Shown: positions 1 to 7,187, numbered from the stretch's first letter. The stretch is DNA of 16,766 bases from Clostridiales bacterium (GCA_012515725.1 JAAYXU010000026.1:1-16766); one strand, 5' to 3'. Program-made: numbers and translations. Notes: generated from the sequence alone by a model not told the origin.

Positions 1-1093
1 CTTCCTTTCTGTCCAGATAATAGAGGTAGTCCTCCTGCTTGACATTGGGCGGGCAGCGGTGGTCGCAGAAGGGAATGTAGCCCCCGGCTTCCACGAGCGG
101 CACGAGGGTATTAAGATACCGGTCGATCGCTTCGGGGCCCTTTGCAAGCTCCATCTTGTCCACGCCGCCCATGATTCGCAGGCTTCCCGCGTACTCGCGC
201 AGGAGGTCTCCCGGATGCGTGCAGGAGTTAACCTCGAAGGGGAACAGGCAGTTGATACCCGAGTCGAGGAATATGGGAATGAGCGGGCGCACGTCGCCGT
301 CGCAGTCGGTATACCACAGATCGATGCCGTACCGTTTAATTTTCTCGTTGATCCGTCTGTACCGGGGCGCGACCACATCGCGGAAGAACCACGGCGGAAG
401 GATCGGGCCATAGTTAAAGCAGATATCCTCCCATCCCGACGCGAAATCGAACGTGAAATGGGGCAGCAGCTGATCGAGCGAATGCTCGACCAGTACGCAC
501 ATAGTCTCCACCATATCCTCCAGCATGTCCGGGTAGTCGTATAGCGCGTAGCATATGCCCTCAAATGTCAGCAGATCGCGCACCTTGCCGATCATCGATC
601 CGCAGTTGATCCCCAGCGGATAGTCCCGATTGTCGGGATGCTTTGCGGTAAGGGACGAGATATCGAGTACGCGGTCGGGTTGGTGCACGTCAAAATGCTC
701 TTTTTTCACCCTGTCCCAGTCGGCGGGCGTCCGGATCACCGAGCCCAAATAGTGGGGGATGGAGCTGCCCTTTTTTAGCCGCTCCTCTATAAGACCGGCG
801 CTGCTGCGCACGGTGATATGGGTGTCGGACTCGCTGATAATTTCCTCCTTCATCGCGGGGTACATGAATATATTGCCGCCGATTTGCACTATCGGGTCGA
901 ACGAGAAAAACAGATCTGCTTCCTCGTTGCTGCGGATCCCGTTTTCGCGGAACATCGGCCACTCCATAAAATTCTCTTCCCAGTACCCAAACTCCATATT
1001 GAAGCAGCGGTCCACGCTTTTATAATGCATCTGCCGGCTGAACCGCTCCCGGGCGGTCATGGTTCCCTTCCATGGCGCGCGTATCGGATTCAT
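1..1093 (-). CDS. Uroporphyrinogen decarboxylase (URO-D) family protein, 3' end cut by window
   Basis: My reading of the minus strand gives an uninterrupted frame of 364 codons that runs off the left edge. The start ATG at 1093-1091 lies 7 bases after AGGAGG; an upstream ATG at 1099 is too close to it. The protein resembles the URO-D/MtaA superfamily, TIM barrels that include heme-pathway decarboxylases and corrinoid methyltransferases. Support comes from the segment YTDCDGDVRPLIP (about residues 261-273), GGVDKMELAKG (309-319) and the end segment GGYIPFCDHRCPPNVKQEDY (337-356). The DCDGD motif sits where methyltransferase members carry a metal-binding His-x-Cys, and Cys347 lies where they carry a further Cys. 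This suggests the non-heme, methyltransferase-like branch rather than HemE, but the substrate is unknown. Only a short C-terminal tail should be missing. It is transcribed divergently from the SDR gene. Family assignment is confident; function is not. Confidence 0.85.
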   Translation of the reverse strand, partial: MNPIRAPWKGTMTARERFSRQMHYKSVDRCFNMEFGYWEENFMEWPMFRENGIRSNEEADLFFSFDPIVQIGGNIFMYPAMKEEIISESDTHITVRSSAGLIEERLKKGSSIPHYLGSVIRTPADWDRVKKEHFDVHQPDRVLDISSLTAKHPDNRDYPLGINCGSMIGKVRDLLTFEGICYALYDYPDMLEDMVETMCVLVEHSLDQLLPHFTFDFASGWEDICFNYGPILPPWFFRDVVAPRYRRINEKIKRYGIDLWYTDCDGDVRPLIPIFLDSGINCLFPFEVNSCTHPGDLLREYAGSLRIMGGVDKMELAKGPEAIDRYLNTLVPLVEAGGYIPFCDHRCPPNVKQEDYLYYLDRKE

Positions 1094-1122
1094 GTGCATA
1101 CCTCCTCCTGTAAGATCAATCT

Positions 1123-1131
1123 ATTATATCA
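1123..1131 (-). promoter_or_regulatory. Extended -10 promoter for the URO-D gene
   Basis: The minus strand reads TGATATAAT, an exact TATAAT with a TGn extension, about 30 bases upstream of the start codon at 1093. I see no good -35 at the expected distance (TACGGC), so this promoter would depend on the extended -10. Confidence 0.6.
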
Positions 1132-1179
1132 TGCGGGCTACCGTCGCCGTATGATTATTTTTCCCTTATATATGAAATA

Positions 1180-1189
1180 ATTGCGCAAT
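1180..1189. repeat. 10-bp perfect palindrome, candidate operator
   Basis: ATTGCGCAAT is its own reverse complement and covers the -35 hexamer of the SDR promoter in the divergent intergenic space. Its position fits a repressor site, but a 10-bp palindrome can occur by chance and no regulator gene lies in the window beside it. Confidence 0.3.
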
Positions 1190-1208
1190 AAACGGTCTGT
1201 GGTATAAT
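1181..1208 (+). promoter_or_regulatory. Sigma-A-like promoter for the SDR gene
   Basis: TTGCGC at 1181-1186, a 16-base spacer, then TATAAT at 1203-1208 preceded by TG at 1200-1201 (extended -10). It lies about 40 bases before the SDR start and points the correct way. Confidence 0.7.
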
Positions 1209-1249
1209 AAGGCTCGTATGAATTTCGGAAGGTAACAGGGGGTATGATT

Positions 1250-2020
1250 ATGAACCAGTTGTCAGGAAAAATAGCGGTGGTAACCGGAGGCGGACAGGGG
1301 TTGGGCGAGGCGCTCTGCCGTCGGCTGGCCGCGGAGGGGTGCACCGTCGCCGTATGCGATATAAATATGGAAACGGCTTCCCGCGTCGCGGACGAGCTTC
1401 ACGGCATGGCGGTCAGGGTGGACGTAACGAACGCCGAGGAATGCCGCGCGATGGCCGACGCGGTTATGGAGCGCTACGGACGCATCGACTGCCTCGTATG
1501 CAACGCCGCCATCGTCATATCCGGGGCTGTCGAGGAGCTGGATCCCCAGCGCTGGCGCAAGGTCGTCGACGTAAATCTGTGCGGCTACTACAATACCGTA
1601 TGGGCGGTGGCGCCCCGTATGAAGCAGGGCGGAGGCGGCGCGATCGTACAGATAAACAGCAAGTCCGGGAAAAAGGGCTCGTTCAAAAATTCGGCCTACG
1701 CCGCCAGTAAATTCGGCGGAATCGGCCTCACGCAGTCTCTGGCGCTGGAGTTCGCGCAGGAGGGTATCCGTGTCAACGCGATCTGCCCGGGTAACTTGCT
1801 GGACTCGCCGCTGTGGGTCAACAGTCTATTTAAGCAGTACGCCAGGAACCAGGGCATTACCGAGGAAGAGGTCCGTCAGAAGTATGTAAATCAGGTACCG
1901 ATGAGGCGCGGCTGCCGCTATGAGGACATAGAGAACGTGCTCGTGTTCCTCCTGTCCGAAGCAGCCTCCTATATGACCGGTCAGGCCATCAACGTGACCG
2001 GCGGGCAGCAGATGGACTGA
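1250..2020 (+). CDS. SDR oxidoreductase, sorbitol-6-phosphate 2-dehydrogenase-like
   Basis: This is a classical short-chain dehydrogenase of 256 residues. It shows the nucleotide-binding TGGGQGLG near residue 12, Asp37 after the second strand (suggesting NAD over NADP), NAA near 85, the catalytic Ser in INSKSG near 137 and YAASK near 150-154. The second half (GNLLDSP, KQYARNQGI, VPMRRGCRYEDI, SYMTGQAINVTGG) closely resembles E. coli SrlD as I remember it, an enzyme that interconverts sorbitol 6-phosphate and fructose 6-phosphate. I prefer the ATG at 1250, 7 bases after AGGGGG and giving MNQ like SrlD; the ATG at 1244 is an alternative two codons upstream. No PTS sorbitol transporter is in the window, so the true polyol substrate is uncertain. 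It is a single-gene unit with its own promoter and terminator. Confidence 0.88.
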   Translation: MNQLSGKIAVVTGGGQGLGEALCRRLAAEGCTVAVCDINMETASRVADELHGMAVRVDVTNAEECRAMADAVMERYGRIDCLVCNAAIVISGAVEELDPQRWRKVVDVNLCGYYNTVWAVAPRMKQGGGGAIVQINSKSGKKGSFKNSAYAASKFGGIGLTQSLALEFAQEGIRVNAICPGNLLDSPLWVNSLFKQYARNQGITEEEVRQKYVNQVPMRRGCRYEDIENVLVFLLSEAASYMTGQAINVTGGQQMD

Positions 2021-2033
2021 CGGGCGACAGGGA

Positions 2034-2063
2034 GCCGGGGGAATGATAAGCCCCCGCTTTTTT
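2034..2063 (+). terminator. Intrinsic terminator after the SDR gene
   Basis: A C-G5 / C5-G hairpin (2036-2041 with 2051-2056, 9-base loop) is followed by GC and six T residues at 2058-2063. It lies just after the SDR stop codon and before the next promoter. Confidence 0.8.
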
Positions 2064-2087
2064 ACCATATCTTACGCGGTCATTCCA

Positions 2088-2116
2088 TTGCCATCGATGA
2101 GGGGCGATGGTATAAT
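2088..2116 (+). promoter_or_regulatory. Strong sigma-A-like promoter for the five-gene unit
   Basis: TTGCCA at 2088-2093, a 17-base spacer and TATAAT at 2111-2116 with TGg extension (TG at 2108-2109). This is close to consensus and lies about 36 bases before the thioesterase start. Confidence 0.8.
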
Positions 2117-2146
2117 AAGGCGAATCAAATATATGGGTATGAAGGT

Positions 2147-2569
2147 GTGCGAGTGTACATTGAAGAGCCTGCGCCGGGGATGTCGGCTAGCCAGACGCTG
2201 ACCGTTACCCCGGATATGACCGCCGAAAGCATCCGGAGCGGAGCCGCGCGCGTTTTTTCCACACCTTCGATGATCGCGCTCATGGAGTGCGCTGCCGTCG
2301 CGGCGGTGGAGCCGTGCCTGGAAGCGGGCTGGATATCGGTGGGTACGGCGCTCAATGTAGAGCATCTGGCCCCAACGCCGATCGGTCTCGCGGTGACGGC
2401 TATCGCGCGCTTACTGTCGGCGGACGGCCGCAGACTCCGGTTTGCGGTGGAGGCCCGCTGCGGGGACGAGATCATCGGGCGCGGGACGCACGAGCGGGTC
2501 GTCGTGCACCATGAGCGCTTCATGGCCAGGGCCGGGGAGAAACTCCGGCATCAGCCAGAGCGCCCATGA
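2147..2569 (+). CDS. Hotdog-fold thioesterase, FlK (fluoroacetyl-CoA thioesterase)-like
   Basis: The 140-residue protein has the layout of single-domain hotdog thioesterases related to FlK: a start like TLTVTPDMTAESIRSG, then STPSMIALMECAA, then VGTALNVEHLAPTPIG. Thr39, Glu47 and His73 keep the same spacing as the catalytic Thr42, Glu50 and His76 known in FlK. Such enzymes hydrolyse acyl-CoA thioesters in the cytoplasm; most chromosomal relatives have no known substrate, and fluoroacetyl-CoA is not implied. The start is a GTG, either at 2147 or, with a better-spaced GAAGG 7 bases upstream, at 2153. The stop overlaps the start of the next gene by four bases (ATGA), so the two are probably translationally coupled. 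Confidence 0.8.
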   Translation: MRVYIEEPAPGMSASQTLTVTPDMTAESIRSGAARVFSTPSMIALMECAAVAAVEPCLEAGWISVGTALNVEHLAPTPIGLAVTAIARLLSADGRRLRFAVEARCGDEIIGRGTHERVVVHHERFMARAGEKLRHQPERP

Positions 2570-3426
2570 AGCGCCGCTTCGACCTGCATACGCATTCCGC
2601 CGCGTCTGACGGTACGCAGACGCCCGCGCAGCTCGTGGCCGACTGCGCGGCCATGGGGCTGTGGGCGATGGCGCTGACCGACCACGATACCGTGGACGGC
2701 GTGGAGGAGGCGCGGCAGGCCGGGGACAGGCTGGGCATTATTGTGCTGTCAGGAGTGGAGCTTTCGGCGGCGTTTGCCGGGGAGCTTCATATTTTGGGAT
2801 ACGGTGTCAACAGGAGCGACGCGGCTTTCTGCGCGTTTCTGCGGCGGCAGCGTGAGGAACGAGAGCTGCGGATGCCGCGCATGATCGCCCGGCTCCGCGA
2901 TCTGGGCGTGAACATTGCGCGAGAGGACGTCGACCGGGAGAGCCGGGGTGAAGCATCGGGACGGCCCCATCTGGCTCGTGCGCTCGTGCGGCTGGGCGTA
3001 TGCGGCAGCGAGCAGGAGGCGTTCGACCGCTTCCTTGCGCGCGGGAAACCGGCGTATGTCGGCCGGAGTCTCCCTTCGCCCCGGGAGGCCATATCGGCGA
3101 TACGGGCGGCGGACGGACGTGCGGTACTGGCGCATCCGGGGTGCGTCGGGCTGGGGGAGCGGGAGCTCGAGGCGCTCGTGTCCGACTTCGCGCGGCGCGG
3201 ATTGTGGGGGCTGGAGGTATTCTATCCCCAGCACAGCGACGCATTCGCGCGCGCCATGCTGGGCCTGTGCCGCAGAACAGGACTCGTCCCGACGCTGGGA
3301 AGCGACTGTCACGGGCCGGGGCGCGGAGTGCCGCCAGCGGCAGGATGGGAGCGGTTCGGCCCGATGATCCCACAGGAAACCTACGACGCGATCGATACAC
3401 TCGCTATAGACCGAAGGAGTAACTGA
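2566..3426 (+). CDS. PHP-domain metal-dependent phosphoesterase (YciV/TrpH-like)
   Basis: The 286-residue protein is a full PHP-domain hydrolase. The metal-binding motifs are in place: DLHTHS (His8, His10), Asp15, LTDHDT (His40), GVELS (Glu65), AHPG (His190) and GSDCHG (Asp247, His249). The inserted segment around residues 80-170 (RPHLARALV, GKPAYV) is typical of the family containing E. coli YciV (RNase AM) and related 3',5'-nucleoside bisphosphate phosphatases, which remove phosphate from pAp-like nucleotides or trim short RNA 5' ends. It overlaps the thioesterase gene by four bases and the VanW gene by one base (TGATG), so it lies inside an operon. The family is certain; the exact substrate is inferred. 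Confidence 0.88.
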   Translation: MKRRFDLHTHSAASDGTQTPAQLVADCAAMGLWAMALTDHDTVDGVEEARQAGDRLGIIVLSGVELSAAFAGELHILGYGVNRSDAAFCAFLRRQREERELRMPRMIARLRDLGVNIAREDVDRESRGEASGRPHLARALVRLGVCGSEQEAFDRFLARGKPAYVGRSLPSPREAISAIRAADGRAVLAHPGCVGLGERELEALVSDFARRGLWGLEVFYPQHSDAFARAMLGLCRRTGLVPTLGSDCHGPGRGVPPAAGWERFGPMIPQETYDAIDTLAIDRRSN

Positions 3427-5102
3427 TGGCTCAAACCAGAAAAATGGCGTCCAAGCCCTACACCACGAAAAAAGCCCGCAAGAACGGCTCATCCCGTACA
3501 ACGCATCATAAGAAGCGCGCGGGCGGCGGCGTATCGGTCCCGCTCGTATTTCTGCTCGTGGTGGCGATCGGACTTGCCGCCGCAGCCGGGACGCTGTGGG
3601 CTCGCAGTTTCTACAAGACCACGATCATAGAGGGCGTATCCGTGAACGGAAGGGACGTTGGCGGAATGACCCGCGAGGAAGCCTACACGCTGCTGACTGA
3701 GGACCTAAAGCCGATTATTGAGCGCGCGCGCGTTCGCTTCACATACGAGGGACGGGAATGGACCATGGACGCGGACGATCTGGGACTGCGCACCGATCTG
3801 GACGCGGTACTGGGTGAAGCCGCGGCCATTGGCCGCACCGGGGGATTCGCGGAGAGACGCAAGCAGGCGAGTGAGGTTCGCAGCCAGCCGGTCGACCTGC
3901 CAGTCACCCTGTCGATTGACGAATCCGCGGTGCGCGCGCGGATCGCTTCGATTGCTCAGGAGATCGACACACCACCTGTCGACGCGACGGTCACATTCGA
4001 CCCGAGCATGGAGCCCGAGAGCATGTTCTCCATTAAGCCCGACCAGCCGGGCAACGTGACCGACCAGAACGGAGCTTTGCAGGCCGCGCTGGCTGACCTC
4101 TCCGACGACTGGCAGGCCGATGTAGCGCTGACGGTTTCATTTACCGATGCGTCGGTGACCGACGAGCACCTGTCCCAGTACACGAGCCAGATTTCGTATT
4201 TCGCGACGACCATCAGGCAGAAAAGAGATCATCCGCGCGCCATGAATATCGCGCTGGCACTGTCGGCCTTCGACGGGCTCACCGTGTATCCGGGCGAGAC
4301 CGTCTCCTTTAATGCCATGACCGGGGAGCGCACGATGGCCAAGGGCTATCAGGAAGCCCCGCAGATTGCCAGCGACAAGAGCCTGGAGCCTGCGCTGGGC
4401 GGCGGCGTGTGCCAGGCGTCCACCACGCTCTACAACGCGGCGCTGCTGGCCGGGCTTGAGATCACCGAGCGCAATAAGCATTCGTTCCCGTCAAGCTATG
4501 TCCGCGAAGGGTTTGACGCTGCGGTCAACTGGCCTGACAAGGACCTCAAGTTCACGAACAACACCGACGGGCCGATTTTTATAAAGTCCGGTATATTTAA
4601 AGACGAAAAGGACAATACGCTCAACGCGCGTGTCTGGATATACGGCAAGCCGCTGCCAGATGGGCAGTACTACGAACGCGACTCCAAGGAGATCGAGCGA
4701 CTGGATCCGCCCGCTCCCGAGATCGTACCCGATGAGAAGCAGGAGTATATCGAGTTCGTCTACTATGACGACGAGCAGCATGTCTACCGCGACTCCCACG
4801 GCAGCCTGAAGATTCAGACTTACCGAGTGCTAAAGGACAAGGACGGCAACGAAATCAGCCGCGAGGCGATGTACGAGGATCACTACCGGGCCATCACGGG
4901 GCTTACCTATGTCGGAATCGTACCGGCTTACAAACGCCCGCCCGACGTGAACCATGACGGAATACCCGACGTCGATACCGACGGGGACGGGATCGTCGAC
5001 ATGATAGACAAGGACGGCGACCGGGTGGGCGACATTCCCTGGACGCCCCCTAAAAAGCACGACGACGACAGCGGCGACGACAACGACGACGACGATGATT
5101 GA
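3426..5102 (+). CDS. VanW-family cell-envelope protein with TSP3-like calcium-binding tail
   Basis: The 558-residue protein has a short basic cytoplasmic start (1-35), one membrane segment (about 37-58) and a long extracellular part. Residues about 63-240 look like the PGBD_4-type region found in front of VanW domains (IIEGVSVNGRDVGGMTREEAYTLL). The VanW core is about 265-390, with HPRAMNIALALSAFDG, YPGETVSFN and the conserved GGGVCQASTTLYNAAL. After a linker (440-500, TYRVLKDKDGNEISRE) come three Asp-rich units: DVNHDGIPD, DTDGDGIVD and DKDGDRVGD (about 507-536). They match the DxDxDGxxD pattern of thrombospondin type 3 or EF-hand-like calcium loops and are followed by a nearly all-Asp end. 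VanW proteins are widespread in Firmicutes and linked to the cell wall, but the biochemical role is unknown. AAGGAG lies 7 bases before the ATG. Confidence 0.9.
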   Translation: MAQTRKMASKPYTTKKARKNGSSRTTHHKKRAGGGVSVPLVFLLVVAIGLAAAAGTLWARSFYKTTIIEGVSVNGRDVGGMTREEAYTLLTEDLKPIIERARVRFTYEGREWTMDADDLGLRTDLDAVLGEAAAIGRTGGFAERRKQASEVRSQPVDLPVTLSIDESAVRARIASIAQEIDTPPVDATVTFDPSMEPESMFSIKPDQPGNVTDQNGALQAALADLSDDWQADVALTVSFTDASVTDEHLSQYTSQISYFATTIRQKRDHPRAMNIALALSAFDGLTVYPGETVSFNAMTGERTMAKGYQEAPQIASDKSLEPALGGGVCQASTTLYNAALLAGLEITERNKHSFPSSYVREGFDAAVNWPDKDLKFTNNTDGPIFIKSGIFKDEKDNTLNARVWIYGKPLPDGQYYERDSKEIERLDPPAPEIVPDEKQEYIEFVYYDDEQHVYRDSHGSLKIQTYRVLKDKDGNEISREAMYEDHYRAITGLTYVGIVPAYKRPPDVNHDGIPDVDTDGDGIVDMIDKDGDRVGDIPWTPPKKHDDDSGDDNDDDDD

Positions 5103-5131
5103 GGCGGATTTATCCAGCCTAAGGAGGACAG

Positions 5132-6118
5132 TTGGCCGTGTGGGACAGCGCGATTCGGATATTCGCGGGCTCTTCAGGCGATGTATTTGCCCGGCGGGTC
5201 TGTGACTGGCTGGACGCCCAGCCCGGAAAAGCCCAGGTTATTCAGTTCACTGAAGGGAACCTGTTCGTGCGCGTGCTGGAGACGGTGCGCGATAAGGATG
5301 TCTACCTCGTACAGCCCATCGCCCTGAGACCCAACGAAGAGTTCACCGAGATACTTTTCTGGATGGACGCGTTCAAGCGGGCAAGCGCGGGCTCCGTGAC
5401 AGCCATTATTCCTTATTTCGGATACGCGAAGGGCGACAAGAAGGACGAGCCGCGCGTATCGATCCGGGGCCGCGTATGCGCCGAGTGCATCGAGCTTTCG
5501 GGCGCGGATCGGGTGGTAACGATGGATCTTCATTCACCGCAGGTACAGGGCTTTTTCAAGAAACCGGTGGACCATCTGTACGCCGCGCCGATACTGGCGG
5601 CCTATGTGCGAAAGCATCTTGATACCGACAACTTGGTTGTGGTTGCTCCCGACGCGGGCTTTGCGAAGGAAGCACGCTCATTCGCGGGCCGTCTGGGACT
5701 CCCGACAGCTATATGTGACAAGACGCGAAAAGGCCACGACGAGCGCGCGCGCATCATGGAGATCATCGGCGACGTGGGCGGCCGGGATTGCCTCATAGTG
5801 GACGATTTCTCGATATCGGGCGGAACCCTTGTCGAGGTGGCGCGGGGACTGCGCGACCGTGGCGCGAAGCGAATCACCGCCTGCGTGAGCCATATGCTGC
5901 TGAGCGAGCAGGGGCTTGAGCGCATCGCCGCCTCCCCGATCGATCGGGTCATATCGACCGACTCGGTACCCAACAGCGCCATACTGGGCGCACCTAATGT
6001 CGTCATCGTATCGGTCGCGCCGCTTTTTGCCGAGACGATACGGCGTATCCATATGCGCGAATCGGTCAGCCCGCTGTTTGACGATGTGCCCCTGGAAGTG
6101 CTTCAGGGAATGGAGTAA
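5132..6118 (+). CDS. prs: Ribose-phosphate pyrophosphokinase (PRPP synthetase), divergent type
   Basis: PRPP synthetase transfers pyrophosphate from ATP to ribose 5-phosphate to make PRPP for nucleotide, His and Trp synthesis. Family signatures across the 328 residues include IRIFAGSSG (8-16), the flexible loop PYFGYAKGDKKDEPRVSIRGR (94-114), TMDLHSPQVQGFF (130-142), PVDHLYAAP, VVAPDAGFAKEA (170-181), the DK segment near 196, and the PRPP loop IVDDFSISGGTL (222-233). Compared with the usual FARQDRK and VDDMIDTGGT versions, both key loops differ, so this is a subfamily variant, possibly a second copy in the genome. The best start is TTG at 5132, 4 bases after AAGGAGG; GTG at 5138 is the alternative. 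It is the fourth gene of the unit, 29 bases after the VanW gene. Confidence 0.88.
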   Translation: MAVWDSAIRIFAGSSGDVFARRVCDWLDAQPGKAQVIQFTEGNLFVRVLETVRDKDVYLVQPIALRPNEEFTEILFWMDAFKRASAGSVTAIIPYFGYAKGDKKDEPRVSIRGRVCAECIELSGADRVVTMDLHSPQVQGFFKKPVDHLYAAPILAAYVRKHLDTDNLVVVAPDAGFAKEARSFAGRLGLPTAICDKTRKGHDERARIMEIIGDVGGRDCLIVDDFSISGGTLVEVARGLRDRGAKRITACVSHMLLSEQGLERIAASPIDRVISTDSVPNSAILGAPNVVIVSVAPLFAETIRRIHMRESVSPLFDDVPLEVLQGME

Positions 6119-6141
6119 GATTATATAAGGAGGTCGGCGCG

Positions 6142-7002
6142 ATGAAACATTTTTCTATCGGAGTGATGAGCGACAGCTTTCGTCTGGGACTCAGGGAGGG
6201 GCTCCGCAAGGCTGCGCAGGTCGGAGCGCAGGGAGTGCAGATCTATGCGGTATCGGGCGAAATGGCGCCCGAGAACCTTTCTAAAGGCGCGCGGCGTGAG
6301 CTGCGGGACTTCATCTCTGATCTGGGGCTCGAGGTGTCGGCGCTGTGCGGGGATCCCGGCGGCCATGGATTCGCGGTCGCCAAGGACAATCCGCGGCGCA
6401 TCGAGCTTTCCAAGAAAATACTTGATCTGGCGCTCGATCTGGGTACACAGGTGGTCACGACCCATATCGGCGTAGTGCCCGCGGACGGGCCGTCGCATCC
6501 CCGCTGGGGCATCATGGCCGACGCCTGCGACCAGCTTGGCCGCTACGCGGACAGCGTGGGCGCGTACTTTGCGGTGGAGACCGGGCCCGAGCCCTCCGAG
6601 CGCTTGCGTCGCTTTCTGGACGGACTGGGAAGCCGCGGAGTCAGGGTCAATTTCGACCCGGCTAACCTGCATATGGTCATCGGCGAAGATATTCCCGCAG
6701 CTGTGCGGACGCTGGCCCCGTACATCGTGCATACCCACGCCAAGGACGGCGACCGTTACAAGGCGTGCGATCCCGAGCAGGTCTACGGAATGTTTGCGCA
6801 GGACGGCATAGAGGGCATACAGATACATGATTATTTCATGGAAAAGCCGCTCGGTAAGGGCCAGCTCGACTGGACGGCGTATCTTAATGCTCTTAGCGAA
6901 GTCGGCTACACGGGCTATTTAACCATCGAGCGCGAGGTGGGTTCCGATCCCGAGACCGATATCCGGGAGGCAGTCGCGTTCCTGCGGGGACTGGGAAATT
7001 AA
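6142..7002 (+). CDS. Sugar phosphate isomerase/epimerase (xylose isomerase-like TIM barrel)
   Basis: The 286-residue protein fits the AP_endonuc_2 / xylose isomerase-like TIM-barrel family. Likely metal or catalytic residues appear in order: VVTTHIG (His108), FAVETGPE (Glu146), VNFDPAN (Asp172), YIVHTHAKDG (His197, His199) and YLTIEREVG (Glu263). Relatives include IolE, IolI, UxuA-like and hydroxypyruvate isomerase-like proteins, so the fold is predictable but the sugar is not. AAGGAGG stands 8 bases before the ATG and the gene follows prs by 23 bases. A strong terminator follows at 7028, making it the last gene of the unit. A sugar-phosphate enzyme beside PRPP synthetase might supply or use pentose phosphates, but that is only inference. 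Confidence 0.82.
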   Translation: MKHFSIGVMSDSFRLGLREGLRKAAQVGAQGVQIYAVSGEMAPENLSKGARRELRDFISDLGLEVSALCGDPGGHGFAVAKDNPRRIELSKKILDLALDLGTQVVTTHIGVVPADGPSHPRWGIMADACDQLGRYADSVGAYFAVETGPEPSERLRRFLDGLGSRGVRVNFDPANLHMVIGEDIPAAVRTLAPYIVHTHAKDGDRYKACDPEQVYGMFAQDGIEGIQIHDYFMEKPLGKGQLDWTAYLNALSEVGYTGYLTIEREVGSDPETDIREAVAFLRGLGN

Positions 7003-7027
7003 GAATTTATAAAAATTTTGTGAGTAT

Positions 7028-7069
7028 AGCCTTCGGTTCGGGCCGCTTCCCGGGCTGGAGGCTTTTTCT
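7028..7069 (+). terminator. Strong intrinsic terminator closing the five-gene unit
   Basis: The arms 7028-7042 and 7049-7063 pair over 15 positions (some G-T pairs) around the six-base loop CCGCTT, followed directly by a T-rich tail at 7063-7069. Confidence 0.88.
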
Positions 7070-7159
7070 CTGTCGATAACTTTATCCGCAGCCGTAAGAA
7101 TACTGTGCGGGGCCTTCCGATACCTCTCTTTCCGGACGTTCCGTATAAAGGCCGTGCTT

Positions 7160-7167
7160 CATACATT
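7160..7167 (+). promoter_or_regulatory. Possible mother-cell sporulation promoter -10 (weak)
   Basis: CATACATT lies 20 bases before the dpaA start and resembles the sigma-E -10 (CATACAAT-like). The -35 region is poor (GTAT at 7143-7146), the sigma-K form CATAnnnTA is not matched, and the leader would be very short. I see no convincing sigma-A promoter in 7070-7187, so this is offered as a candidate only. Confidence 0.25.
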
Positions 7168-7187
7168 GTAAATAAGGAGGCAGAGCG

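Noticed and set aside
59..544. 161-codon plus-strand open frame at the left edge
   Set aside because: The minus-strand URO-D frame over the same bases is continuous for 364 codons and has a good ribosome binding site and family motifs.
2749..3501. 250-codon minus-strand open frame over the PHP gene
   Set aside because: The plus-strand PHP protein carries all metal-binding motifs in order; the antisense frame has none.
7160..7168. Sigma-K promoter for dpaA
   Set aside because: The CATAnnnTA pattern fails at the last base (TG instead of TA) and no AC-type -35 lies at 16-17 bases, so only a weak sigma-E-like box is reported.
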